Of a stretch of DNA of 64,000 nucleotides, positions 53,172 through 61,041 are shown in pieces (position 1 is the stretch's first letter; each line of letters starts with the position of its first letter). The stretch is from Salipiger thiooxidans. GTDB taxonomy: Bacteria; Pseudomonadota; Alphaproteobacteria; Rhodobacterales; Rhodobacteraceae. The DNA lies in contig NZ_FNAV01000002.1 in assembly GCF_900102075.1 (NCBI RefSeq), positions 248,001 through 312,000 of the forward strand, read 5' to 3'. The notes beneath the pieces were generated by a model. That model was not told the origin of the DNA, made no database searches, and saw nothing but the letters and a program-made list of their open reading frames with translations. The translations under genes and the position numbers were made by a program.

Positions 53172-54277
53172 AGCGCCTCCTGATATTCCGCGTCACAATC
53201 GCTGTCATGCACGATGCCACCGCCGACGCCCATCAGCGCCTCGCCCGGGCCGGTGACGGTCAGCGTCCGAATCGCCACATTGAACTGCGCCCGCCCGTCC
53301 GGAGCCATCCAGCCGATGGCACCGCAATAGGCCCCACGCTCCCACCGTTCGAGCGCGTGGATCGCCCGCATCGCGGCGATCTTGGGCGCACCGGTGATCG
53401 AGCCGCAGGGGAAGAGCGCGCCCAGAAGCTCGGGCAGCGCCGGCGCGTCCGAGAGCCGCGCCTCGACCTGCGACACCATCTGGTGCACCGTCTCGTAGGT
53501 CTCGACCCGCAGCAGGTCCGGCACGCGCACCGAGCCCACGCGCGAGATCCGCGCGAGGTCGTTGCGCATCAGGTCGACAATCATGATGTTCTCGGCGCGG
53601 TTCTTTGGATCGCGCGCCAGAGCGTCACGAAGGGCCATATCGGCCCCGGGCGTGTCGCCACGGGGGGCCGTGCCCTTCATCGGCGCGACGGTGATGGCGC
53701 CATCTCCGGCCAGCGCAAAGAAGAGTTCCGGCGAGCGCGACAGCACCACATGCCCGCCCAGCGACAGCGCCGCCCCATGGCCCACCGGCTGCAGCGCCCG
53801 CATCGCGCCCCATAGCGCCAGCGGCGTGCCCCCGAAGCGCAGCGCGACGGGCATGGTGAGGTTGACCTGATAAAGGTCCCCCCGCGCGATCATGCGCTTG
53901 ATCTCGTGAAATCTCTCGGCGTAGGCGGCGCGGTCCCAGAGCGGTGTCGCAGAGCGCATCTCCGCCCTGCCCTCGCCCGCCTCGCGCAGCAGCGGCGCGG
54001 CGTCCCGGGGTCCGTCGAAGATACCGAAGCAGAGCAGCGGGCCGGTCACGCCCTGCAGCAGGGCCTCCAGCGCGGGTTCCAGCGCGACGCCAAGCTCGTA
54101 GGCGGCAAAACCGGCGATCCAATGCCCGGCCCGGCGGGCAGCTTCGAGCCGCGCCAGCGCCACGCGGGCGCTCTCGGCGTCAGAGGCGGTGAGGGTCTCC
54201 AGCGCACCGTCGAACAGCGCGGGACGGCCCCCGGGGCCTGCCTCGACCAGCACGCCGCTGAACCCTGCTGCCGGCAT
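53132..54277 (-). CDS. pabB: Aminodeoxychorismate synthase component I
   Basis: 381 residues from ATG 54277; upstream ATG 54322 lacks a family match. Chorismate-binding domain: PMKGTAPRGDTPGADMAL (active-site Lys-Gly loop), ENIMIVDLMRNDLARISRVG, and FPCGSITGAPKIAAMRAIH near the C-terminus. It aminates chorismate to 4-amino-4-deoxychorismate, with PabA supplying ammonia; pabA is not in the window. The N-terminal half (about 100 residues) is diverged. pabC overlaps its 3' end on the same strand, forming a folate-precursor operon. Confidence 0.92.
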   Translation of the reverse strand: MPAAGFSGVLVEAGPGGRPALFDGALETLTASDAESARVALARLEAARRAGHWIAGFAAYELGVALEPALEALLQGVTGPLLCFGIFDGPRDAAPLLREAGEGRAEMRSATPLWDRAAYAERFHEIKRMIARGDLYQVNLTMPVALRFGGTPLALWGAMRALQPVGHGAALSLGGHVVLSRSPELFFALAGDGAITVAPMKGTAPRGDTPGADMALRDALARDPKNRAENIMIVDLMRNDLARISRVGSVRVPDLLRVETYETVHQMVSQVEARLSDAPALPELLGALFPCGSITGAPKIAAMRAIHALERWERGAYCGAIGWMAPDGRAQFNVAIRTLTVTGPGEALMGVGGGIVHDSDCDAEYQEALWKARFATGLIPG

Positions 54278-54311
54278 CGCGCCTCCCCGTCTCGCCCCAG
54301 CGCATACGACA

Positions 54312-54345
54312 AGAGACCGCACAGGTAGGGGCCCGCGCGGTCTCT
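54312..54345 (-). terminator. Hairpin between rpmG and pabB
   Basis: AGAGACCGC (54312-54320) pairs with GCGGTCTCT (54337-54345) around a 16-base loop. On the minus strand it follows rpmG by about 28 bases and is followed by TGTCGT. A likely rpmG terminator. Confidence 0.65.
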
Positions 54346-54372
54346 GTCACTGTCCCTCTTACGAGGTAAGGC

Positions 54373-54540
54373 TTATTTGATCTTGCCTTCTTTGTATTCG
54401 ACGTGCTTCCGCGCGACCGGGTCGTACTTACGCACGGTCATCTTCTCGGTCATGGTGCGGGCATTTTTCTTGGTCACGTAGAAGTGGCCCGTGCCTGCGG
54501 ACGAGTTCAGGCGGATCTTGATGGTGGTCGGCTTCGCCAT
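54373..54540 (-). CDS. rpmG: 50S ribosomal protein L33
   Basis: 55 residues from ATG 54540; further upstream codons exist but no family sequence. L33 signature: [20 protein letters not shown], then [20 protein letters not shown]. No CxxC zinc motifs are present, so it is the zinc-independent form. It stands between the RNase P RNA gene and pabB, on the same strand as both. The ribosome site GGAGAAG precedes the start. Confidence 0.96.
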   Translation of the reverse strand: MAKPTTIKIRLNSSAGTGHFYVTKKNARTMTEKMTVRKYDPVARKHVEYKEGKIK

Positions 54541-54654
54541 GGTTCTTCTCCTGCGACGGGCAAGCGCGCACAGATGCACGCGCCCCGTGAAATCCTTGAA
54601 GCCCGCCTTTTACCGATGCGCGCGCCCGAGTCAACCGGGTTCGCGGCGGAAAAT

Positions 54655-55070
54655 TCTGCGTGGAGGGCCTGTAAGCCGGATTCTGTCCAGGGCGGGTCTC
54701 CCCACCCCTGTGCGACCATTCCTCTAGGCCCGCGATTGCCCGCGGGCTCGTGCTGCCAACCCGGACGTCTCGGGCCGAAGCAGCCCTGCGGCGATATCCC
54801 CGAAGAGATCATGCCCCGCGCGAAGTCCCTATTTGGCATTGCTCCCGGTGGGGCTTGCCATGCGGGTCCGGTTGCCCGTCCCCCGGTGGGCTCTTACCCC
54901 ACCGTTTCACCCTTGCTCCGGCGAACCGGAGCGGTCTGTTCTCTGTGGCGCTGTCCGTCAGGTTGCCCCGCCCGGGCGTTACCCGGCACCGGCGCTTCGG
55001 CGAGTCCGGACTTTCCTCTCCCGACGGGTCACCCCGCCGGCAGCGGCCGCCCGGCCCTCCACGCGTGCCC
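54655..55070 (-). ncRNA. rnpB: RNase P RNA (bacterial class A)
   Basis: On the minus strand the RNA starts near 55070 and ends near 54655. The hallmark GAGGAAAGTCCGGACTC lies at about 55005-55025 of the complementary sequence. Catalytic landmarks follow: the GAACGCCC-like stretch, GGTAAGAGCCCACCG (about 54880-54900), CGGGTCCGCATGGCAAGCC, and the closing AGAATCCGGCTTACAGGCCC (54661-54685), a near-universal rnpB 3' end. The P1 arms GGAGGGC and GCCCTCC are at the two ends. It processes pre-tRNA 5' ends. Open frames in this stretch are artefacts. Confidence 0.95.
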
Positions 55071-55105
55071 CACATAGGCGCCCGTCCGGGGCACGTCAAT
55101 GCGGC

Positions 55106-55816
55106 TCAGCGCGGGAGCATGGGCGCCTGCAGCCAGTCACGGATGGCGTCGCTCACCGCGTCGGGCGCCTCGAGCGGCGGCAGGTGGCCCGCGTCCTCGA
55201 TCACCTCGAGCCGCGCGCCGGGGATCAGCTCGGCGAGGAAGGCGTGGCGCTTGACCGGCAGGGTGATGTCATGGGCACCGCAGAGCACGGTGACCGGCAC
55301 CCGCAGCTTGCGCAGGGCGCTCTGCTGGTCGCGGCGGCGCTGCAGGACGCGGATCTGGCGGGTGAAGACGTCGACGCCAAGCCCCTCGGCCATCTCGTCG
55401 AGCATGGCCTGGATCTCCATGCGGAACGGCCCCGGCGCAAGGCTGTCGACCGGGCGCAGCGCCCGCACCGCCTCGCGCAGGCGGCCGGTGCGGGCCTTGA
55501 TGATCAGCGGATCGAGCTCGGCCGCCTGCTGCGGCGTCTCGGCCAGCGGCGTGGTGCTGATGAGCATGAGCCGCGCCACCCGGTCGGGCGCCCGGCGCTG
55601 CAGCTCCATGGCGACCATGCCGCCAAGTCCCAGCCCCACCAGCGCGAAGCGCCGCGGCAGCACGTCGAGCAGCGCCGAGGCCACTTCCTCGACCCGCTCA
55701 CCACTGCTCACGGGCGCGACGGTGACCGCGATCTCGCGGGACAGATCCGCGATCTGCGGCCCGAAGAGCCGCGCGTCGCACATGAGATCGGGCAGCAGAA
55801 CCAGCGGTTCAGCCAT
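55106..55816 (-). CDS. Alpha/beta-hydrolase-fold protein lacking the nucleophile Ser
   Basis: 236 residues. The fold is clear: the nucleophile-elbow region reads LVGLGLGGMVAMELQRRAPD, and the catalytic Asp (AHDITLP) and His (EDAGHLPPLEAPDA) motifs are typical. At the position of the catalytic Ser (residue 63) a GGA codon gives Gly, so the motif is G-x-G-x-G. A standard Ser hydrolase activity is therefore not expected. The protein may be a pseudoenzyme or may use another mechanism. The start ATG 55816 lies near a divergent intergenic region with element copy G. Confidence 0.85.
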   Translation of the reverse strand: MAEPLVLLPDLMCDARLFGPQIADLSREIAVTVAPVSSGERVEEVASALLDVLPRRFALVGLGLGGMVAMELQRRAPDRVARLMLISTTPLAETPQQAAELDPLIIKARTGRLREAVRALRPVDSLAPGPFRMEIQAMLDEMAEGLGVDVFTRQIRVLQRRRDQQSALRKLRVPVTVLCGAHDITLPVKRHAFLAELIPGARLEVIEDAGHLPPLEAPDAVSDAIRDWLQAPMLPR

Positions 55817-56127
55817 GCCGTCCCAAGCCGTGCCAACGCCGCCCCTGCGCGGAGACCGCCATACCCTGCCCCGTTATCATGTGTTGCCTCGACCGCGAAT
55901 CTATCAGGTCGTTCGGCGAGGAAAAGGCGGAAAGCTCCGCGCGGCGGCCCTCCGCCCACCCGCTCACGCGAGGGTGATCACAAGCGCGCTGCCGACCGCA
56001 CATCATGTGCCCTATACCGACCCAAAGGCGCCGCCCGCGGCTTCATCTTGCCCCTAAACTCCACGGGGGTCCGGGGGTGTGAAACCCCCGGTCCTGCCCT
56101 GACCAGACGCACAGCGCCGACACCGCC
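55817..56127. other. Intergenic region with dispersed element copy G
   Basis: 311 bases between the nucleophile-less hydrolase-fold gene and the SnoaL-type gene. Copy G of the dispersed element is at 56042-56062, followed by the hairpin CCGGGGG-TGTGAAA-CCCCCGG (56071-56091). Nothing else was recognised. Confidence 0.55.
56042..56062 (+). repeat. Dispersed intergenic element, copy G
   Basis: TTCATCTTGC then CCCTAAACTCC, identical in core to copy A, followed by ACGGGGGT and the inverted repeat CCGGGGG/CCCCCGG. Confidence 0.78.
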
Positions 56128-57147
56128 TCACTCCGCCGCCAACACCCCCTCGGGCCGCGCCGACGACGCCCCTGCAGAGATCTGCATACACACCGCGGCC
56201 TCGTCGTAGAGCGTCCATTCCCGGCGCAGCCCGTCCGGGCCGAACTCGGCATGGCTGATGCCCATGACATGCACCCGGGCGCCCGACGGGGCCCCGAACG
56301 CGCCCCAGCCCGCGTGGCGCCCGTCGAGCGACCAGCGCAGCGCAGCGCGGGGCGGCATGAGGCGGTCCTCGCGGCCGATGACGTGGTGAATGGTGAAGCG
56401 GGCGTCCGGGAAGGCCGCGCGCAGACCGAACCAGAAACGCTCGGCGCCGCCCGCGCCTTCGTCGAGGACCCCGCCCGGATAGGCCAGCCGCGCGGCGGGA
56501 TCGTATTGCGCGGCGATTTCCGAGAACCCCATGCCCATCACCCGCTCGAGCAGCGCGGCGAAGGCGAGGCCCCACTGGTTGCCGTTGCCCTGCCCGGTGT
56601 AGGGTCCGGGCTGGTCCTGTGCCGGGCGGAACGGGCCGTCGCCCGTCTCGGCCCCGATCCGCTCCGCCGCCCAGCGGCGCGGGCAGAGCCCGAGCTGGCG
56701 CAGGATGGCGCCGCTGTCGCGCACGGCCCAAAGCTCGCAGAGCCGACCGTCCTTGGCATAGATATCCGCCAGCACCCGGAACCGCAGCCGCCGCCGCGAG
56801 GGCTCGCCGAAGACCCCGCCGCCCGTGTGGCTGCCATTCAGATGCAAACGCTGCGCCCCGAGCATTCCAACCCGTGGCGTGCCCGAGCAGATCACGTCCT
56901 CGGTCCGGGCAGAGATGTCCGGCAGGGCCGCCAGCAGCTCGAGCGCCTCGCCCCGCAGCGCCTCGGCGCCGTAGCCCATGCCGAGCGCCTGGCGATGGAT
57001 GAGCTGCGGGTGGCAGAGCCCGCCGAGTTCGGCATCAAGCGCGCGGCGGTTCCAGAGCGTACCCGCCACGCCGCGCAGGAACTCCGGGTAGTCGTGATCG
57101 CCGGTGTCGCGCCCGGCCTGCGCCTGCCTGACTTGCATGGCCATCAT
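56128..57147 (-). CDS. Tandem SnoaL/NTF2-like protein (ester cyclase type)
   Basis: 339 residues from ATG 57147. Two SnoaL-like folds: the first about residues 20-165 (LWNRRALDAELGGLCHPQL, LLAALPDISARTEDVI), the second about 185-325 (ALLERVMGMGFSEIAAQYD, AAFPDARFTIHHVIGRED). Each begins with helices and ends with GISHAEF or ADIYAKDG-type strands. SnoaL-like domains include polyketide cyclases, isomerases and dehydratases; activity is not assignable. The start is chosen because the 21 residues ahead are basic and without ribosome site. A 13.7-copy heptanucleotide array lies 158 bases upstream. Confidence 0.75.
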   Translation of the reverse strand: MMAMQVRQAQAGRDTGDHDYPEFLRGVAGTLWNRRALDAELGGLCHPQLIHRQALGMGYGAEALRGEALELLAALPDISARTEDVICSGTPRVGMLGAQRLHLNGSHTGGGVFGEPSRRRLRFRVLADIYAKDGRLCELWAVRDSGAILRQLGLCPRRWAAERIGAETGDGPFRPAQDQPGPYTGQGNGNQWGLAFAALLERVMGMGFSEIAAQYDPAARLAYPGGVLDEGAGGAERFWFGLRAAFPDARFTIHHVIGREDRLMPPRAALRWSLDGRHAGWGAFGAPSGARVHVMGISHAEFGPDGLRREWTLYDEAAVCMQISAGASSARPEGVLAAE

Positions 57148-57515
57148 GGCCCCTCCCCGCGCCCCGCGCCGGGGCGGCACGGGGGAACGGCCACGAGACT
57201 GGCGCGTCATGGTTAGGAAATAGTTGAAGCCGACATGTGGCGCCCACCGGCGCCGACGCCACGGGCCGCCATCGCGTTCAAGAAGGTTCAGCCCCGGCCG
57301 TCAAGCAGTGAGCAGTGAGCAGTGAGCAGTGAGCAGTGAGCAGTGAGCAGTGAGCAGTGAGCAGTGAGCAGTGAGCAGTGAGCAGTGAGCAGTGAGCAGT
57401 CTCAGTCCCCTGACCCGGCCCGTCAAGCTGCGATCAGCCTCCTCCCTCCAACCTCGCCGGCAGACCAGCATTCATCCGAAGACCTCGGCCCTCACCTGCC
57501 GACCGGCAAGCAGCC
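57148..57515. other. Intergenic region with heptanucleotide array
   Basis: 368 bases between the SnoaL-like gene and the VOC gene, both on the minus strand. It contains the array at 57305-57400, which is upstream of the SnoaL-like gene and downstream of the VOC gene. The rest is GC-rich without recognised signals. Confidence 0.55.
57305..57400. repeat. GCAGTGA heptanucleotide tandem array, 13.7 copies
   Basis: Thirteen perfect GCAGTGA units plus GCAGT, 96 bases without a single substitution. Perfect arrays of this length usually mutate by slippage, and a unit not divisible by three would shift any frame read through it. It is noncoding here. Confidence 0.98.
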
Positions 57516-57953
57516 TCAGTCCTCGGGGTAGCCCTGCCAGCGGAAGGCGCCGTCGCCCGCGCGCAGGGGCGAGAGCGGGTTGTGCGCGATTTCCCAGACG
57601 TGGCCCTCGGGGTCGGCGAAATAGCCGTGGTAGCCGCCCCAGAACACCTCCTGCGCGGGCTTCAGGATCGTCGCCCCGGCCGCCTCGGCGCGGGAGAGCA
57701 GGTCTTCGACCTCGGCCCGGCTGCGCAGGTTGTGGGCGAGCGTCAGACCGCCGTGGCCCAGCGTCTCGACCGGCACGCCAATGTCCTTGGCCAGGTCCTC
57801 GAGCCCGAAGAGCCCCAAGGTCTGGCCGAGCAGGTCATAGGCAATGACCCCCTCGGGGCCCGGCGCGCGCTGCCAGCCGAGCGCGTCGTAGAATGCCGCG
57901 GCGCGGGCCTTGTCGCGCACGCCGAGCGTGATCAGGCTGATCCTCTGTTCCAT
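57516..57953 (-). CDS. VOC-family (glyoxalase-like) protein
   Basis: 145 residues from ATG 57953, one base from the stop of the phosphatase gene. VOC beta-alpha-beta repeats: MEQRISLITLGVRDKARAAA then AFYDALGWQRAP, and the second half GGYHGYFADPEGHVWEIAHN. The Glu metal ligand of the last strand is present (WEIAHNP). The family includes glyoxalase I and ring-cleaving dioxygenases; the shortened form here suggests glyoxalase/bleomycin-resistance type. Cotranscribed with the phosphatase and hydrolase genes upstream. Confidence 0.88.
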   Translation of the reverse strand: MEQRISLITLGVRDKARAAAFYDALGWQRAPGPEGVIAYDLLGQTLGLFGLEDLAKDIGVPVETLGHGGLTLAHNLRSRAEVEDLLSRAEAAGATILKPAQEVFWGGYHGYFADPEGHVWEIAHNPLSPLRAGDGAFRWQGYPED

Positions 57954-57954
57954 G

Positions 57955-58557
57955 TCAGTGCTCCTCTGTCTCGTCCCAGACACTGCGGAACTGCTCCATC
58001 GGCGTCCAGCCCTCGACCAGCGACCAGTCCGGCAGGGCGACCCGCAGCACGTTGCCGCCGCCCGCGGGCTGGTCGTGGCTGCGGTCGATGGATTGGCCCA
58101 GCAGGTGTGCCCGCAGGAGCGCGCCGACGCCGCCGTGACCGATCACCGCGATGCTGCCGCCGCGGTCGTCCTGCGCTACCAGACGGCGCAGCGCCCGCAT
58201 CACCCGCGCCTGCGCATCGACCGCGCGCTCCCAGCCCTCGACGCTGTCCTCGGGCCGCGCGAAGAAGGCGTCGGCCATGCGCTTAAAGGCCTCGGACGGC
58301 AGGTAGCCGGTGGCCGAGCGGTCGTTCTCGTGCAGCGCGTCGATCACCTGCACGTCGAGCTCGAGCGTCGCCGCCATGATCTCGGCTCCGTCGCGGGCCT
58401 TGCGCTCGTTGCTGCAGTAGATCGAGGTCACGCCGGGGCAGCGCTCGGCAAAGCGGGCGTGGCGCGACCGCCCGCGGGCCGAGAGGCGCCAGTCGGGCAC
58501 CGGCACCGCGGGGGCGATGTCGACCTCGGCATGCGAGATGTAGATCAGCTGCCTCAT
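57955..58557 (-). CDS. Histidine-phosphatase-superfamily protein with an altered RHG motif
   Basis: 200 residues. It aligns with phosphoglycerate-mutase-like proteins: the N-terminal motif is YISHAEVD where active members have RHG (here Ser-His-Ala, His at residue 9), then YCSNERKARDGAEI and a C-terminal VIGHGGVGALLRAHLLG. The two His and one Arg are retained, but the first-position Arg and the Gly are lost, which often reduces or abolishes phosphatase activity. It overlaps the upstream hydrolase gene by four bases (ATGA) and is followed by the VOC gene. Function uncertain. Confidence 0.82.
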   Translation of the reverse strand: MRQLIYISHAEVDIAPAVPVPDWRLSARGRSRHARFAERCPGVTSIYCSNERKARDGAEIMAATLELDVQVIDALHENDRSATGYLPSEAFKRMADAFFARPEDSVEGWERAVDAQARVMRALRRLVAQDDRGGSIAVIGHGGVGALLRAHLLGQSIDRSHDQPAGGGNVLRVALPDWSLVEGWTPMEQFRSVWDETEEH

Positions 58558-59306
58558 GCGGCGGGCGCGCCCAGCACGTCGAGGATCGCCGCTTCGATCA
58601 TCGCGAGGTTCCCGGGCTCGGAGAAGCGGTGATCGGCGCCCTTCACGAGGCTCAGCCGCAGGTCCGGGCTGTCGATGTGGTCGAAGAGCGCCAGCAGCGT
58701 CTCGCGCGTGACGGCCTCGTCCCCGGAGCCCTGCAGCAGCCGCACCGGGTAGGGCATCGGCAGCGGCGCGCGCAGCACGAGGTTGTCGCGCCCGTCCTCG
58801 ATCAGCCGCCGGGTCACCGCGTAGGGGTCGCCATAGGCGGACGGCAGGTAGGTCACGCCCTCTTCCATCACCTTCGTACGCTCCTCTTCGGAAAAGCCCG
58901 CCCAGAACCCGTCCTCGGTGAAATCCGGCGCCGCGGCGATGCCGACGAAGCCCGCCACACGGGCGCCCAACCGCTGCGTCAGGAGGCTGGCGATCCAGCC
59001 GCCCATGGACGAGCCCACCAGCAGCAGCGGCCCCTCGGTCACCGCCTCGATCACCGCCTGCGCATCCGCGGCCCAGTCGCCGATGCAACCCTCTTCGAAG
59101 ACGCCGCCGGACTGGCCATGACCCGAGTAGTCGAGCCGCAGGAAGGCGCGGCCCCGCGCCTCGGCCCAGGCTTCGAGATGCACCGCCTTGGTGCCTTCCA
59201 TGTCGGACTTGTAGCCCGAGAGGAACACCACCACCGGCCCGGAACCGGGCGTGAAGGCATAGGCGAGGCGCGCGTTCGGCCCGTCGAGAAAGGCTGTTTC
59301 CGCCAT
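58554..59306 (-). CDS. Alpha/beta hydrolase
   Basis: 250 residues from ATG 59306. Nucleophile elbow GSSMGGWIASLL (about residues 91-102) has the GxSxG Ser, and the catalytic His is in VKGADHRFSEP near residue 228. The cap helices sit between about 125 and 190. The sequence resembles the ABHD10/BD-FAE-like serine hydrolases of unknown substrate. It is the first gene of a three-gene operon (hydrolase, phosphatase-like, VOC). Its nucleophile is intact, in contrast to the relative at 55106-55816. Confidence 0.87.
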   Translation of the reverse strand: MAETAFLDGPNARLAYAFTPGSGPVVVFLSGYKSDMEGTKAVHLEAWAEARGRAFLRLDYSGHGQSGGVFEEGCIGDWAADAQAVIEAVTEGPLLLVGSSMGGWIASLLTQRLGARVAGFVGIAAAPDFTEDGFWAGFSEEERTKVMEEGVTYLPSAYGDPYAVTRRLIEDGRDNLVLRAPLPMPYPVRLLQGSGDEAVTRETLLALFDHIDSPDLRLSLVKGADHRFSEPGNLAMIEAAILDVLGAPAA

Positions 59307-59618
59307 GGCAATTTCCTCGTGACTCGGTCGCCGCGAGAGTGGCCCCGGTATGCCGCCGGATGCAACCGGCTTTCCGCGCGCCGGCCCGCGCCGCACCGGA
59401 TCCCGGTTTTCCGCCCGGGCTCAGTCACTTGCGCGTAGCGCGGTACTTTCGGCGCACAAAACCTGCATTTGAAGCGTTGTTTTCATCGCATGGCCGGCAT
59501 TCTGGATTGTCGGTTTCGGTCACCGCCCCGACGTGGAATGCTGCAGCGCAGAAAATCCAGACGAAGCAATCCAGACGAAGCGGAGTGCCTTCGTCACGCG
59601 AACACGAAGGTAATGACC
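59307..59618. other. Intergenic region with a 14-base tandem repeat
   Basis: 312 bases, divergent promoters. A perfect tandem AATCCAGACGAAGC occurs at 59554-59567 and 59568-59581, about 40 bases before the ATG at 59619. GAAGG at 59606-59610 is the likely ribosome site. No other element was recognised. Confidence 0.6.
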
Positions 59619-59966
59619 ATGAAAGCCCTGACCCTCGCGGCCCTGATCGCCGCAGCCCCCGTCGCCACGCTTGCCGACACGCTGACCCTCACCGCCCCGC
59701 TTGCCGGCGGCACGCTGCACACCGACGCCGTCGACATGTCGGTCTACTACACCGCAGCCGAAGGCGATGCCTTCGACGTCACCGCCAAGTATGTCGCCAA
59801 GGGCGGCGAGAGCGAGCCCCGCACCCTGCGCATGCGCCTCGAAGAGGGCGACAGCGTCGTCTTCGGCCTGCCCGGCCACAGCGGTGCAAGCTGGAACTTT
59901 GCCCGCAGCAACGGCGCGCTCACCGTGGCGGCGGAGCCGCTCTACAGCCAGCTCGCCCTGAACTGA
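59619..59966 (+). CDS. Hypothetical secreted protein
   Basis: 115 residues from ATG 59619, with a Sec signal peptide (KALTLAALIAAAPVATLA). The mature 95 residues are beta-rich, without Cys, and include DMSVYYTAAEGDAFDVTAKY and EPLYSQLALN. An in-frame ATG two codons earlier (59613) is possible. I do not recognise the family; the composition is that of a small periplasmic protein. A strong terminator is downstream at 60086. Confidence 0.7.
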   Translation: MKALTLAALIAAAPVATLADTLTLTAPLAGGTLHTDAVDMSVYYTAAEGDAFDVTAKYVAKGGESEPRTLRMRLEEGDSVVFGLPGHSGASWNFARSNGALTVAAEPLYSQLALN

Positions 59967-60085
59967 GCCCGCTGAGCCCATCGGGCTGAGCTGATTAGAG
60001 GGCCCGGATCCCCGGAGGCACGCCGCCGGAACCGGGCCTGCTCCCTTTCCCCTTCCGAAGCACACCCACGGACCCGGAAACGGCA

Positions 60086-60127
60086 AGGCCCGGAGCATGC
60101 CCTCATACGGCATGCTCCGGGCCTTTT
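60086..60127. terminator. Strong bidirectional terminator
   Basis: AAGGCCCGGAGCATGCC and GGCATGCTCCGGGCCTT form a 17-bp perfect stem around CTCATAC, followed by TTGTC. It lies between the converging secreted-protein and yebC genes. Confidence 0.93.
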
Positions 60128-60164
60128 GTCTTGTCGGAGGCGGCACGGGGCCGCCGGCGCGGGC

Positions 60165-60905
60165 TCAGAGCTGCGCCATGACCTCGTCGGAGGCTTCGAA
60201 GTTGGTGGTGACGCGCTGAACGTCGTCATCGTCCTCGAGCGCGTCGACCAGCTTCATCAGCGTCTGCATCGAGTCGAGATCGAGCTCGGTGGTGGTGGTC
60301 GGCTTCCAGATCAGCTTGGTGCTTTCCGACTCACCGAGCGCGGCCTCAAGCGCGGTGGCGACCTCGTTCAGGTCGGTGTCGGCGCAGTAGATGACGTGCT
60401 CTTCCTCGTCGCTCTCGACATCCTCGGCGCCCGCTTCGATCGCGGCCATCATGATGGTGTCGGCATCACCGGCGGCGATCTTGTAGATGATCTCACCCTT
60501 GCGCTCGAACATGAAGGCGACCGAGCCGGTCTCGCCCAGGTTGCCGCCGTTCTTGGTAAAGGTCGAGCGCACGTTCGACGCGGTGCGGTTGCGATTGTCG
60601 GTCATCGCCTCGACGATGATCGCCACGCCGTTCGGGCCGTAGCCCTCGTAGCGGATTTCCTCGTAATCGTCGCCGTCACCGCCCATGGCCTTCTTGATGG
60701 CCCGCTCGATGTTGTCCTTCGGCATGGACTGGCTCTTGGCTTCCTTGACGGCAAGCCGCAGGCGCGGGTTCTTGTCGGGATCGGGATCGCCCATCTTGGC
60801 GGCGATGGTGATCTCCTTGGAGAATTTCGAGAACAGCTTTGCGCGAACCGCGTCCTGGCGGCCCTTGCGGTGCTGGATGTTTGCCCATTTGGAATGGCCG
60901 GCCAT
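60165..60905 (-). CDS. yebC: YebC/PmpR-family transcriptional regulator
   Basis: 246 residues. Signature N-terminus [38 protein letters not shown] and [13 protein letters not shown]-like strand ([17 protein letters not shown]); the acidic C-terminal half ends SDEVMAQL. YebC-type proteins bind DNA as regulators (PmpR) or act in translation through stalled ribosomes; which applies here is not known. Monocistronic, converging on the secreted-protein gene across a terminator. Confidence 0.93.
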   Translation of the reverse strand: MAGHSKWANIQHRKGRQDAVRAKLFSKFSKEITIAAKMGDPDPDKNPRLRLAVKEAKSQSMPKDNIERAIKKAMGGDGDDYEEIRYEGYGPNGVAIIVEAMTDNRNRTASNVRSTFTKNGGNLGETGSVAFMFERKGEIIYKIAAGDADTIMMAAIEAGAEDVESDEEEHVIYCADTDLNEVATALEAALGESESTKLIWKPTTTTELDLDSMQTLMKLVDALEDDDDVQRVTTNFEASDEVMAQL

Positions 60906-61041
60906 GGATGCCTCTTGCCTTGCTATGCTTGGAATTGGAGGCTCATTACCCCATGCGATGGAGGGCTGGCAAGCCTGCGGGCCGAGAGAGGCCCCCGGCA
61001 CGCCCCGGCAGGCGGTTTGCGGGCGGCGGGAGGACGGGGGA

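Noticed and set aside
54750-56209. Long open frames across the RNase P RNA gene
   Set aside because: The minus-strand RNA landmarks explain the sequence; the frames have no family content.
57300-57405. CRISPR array
   Set aside because: The repeat unit is seven bases with no spacers; it is a simple tandem array.
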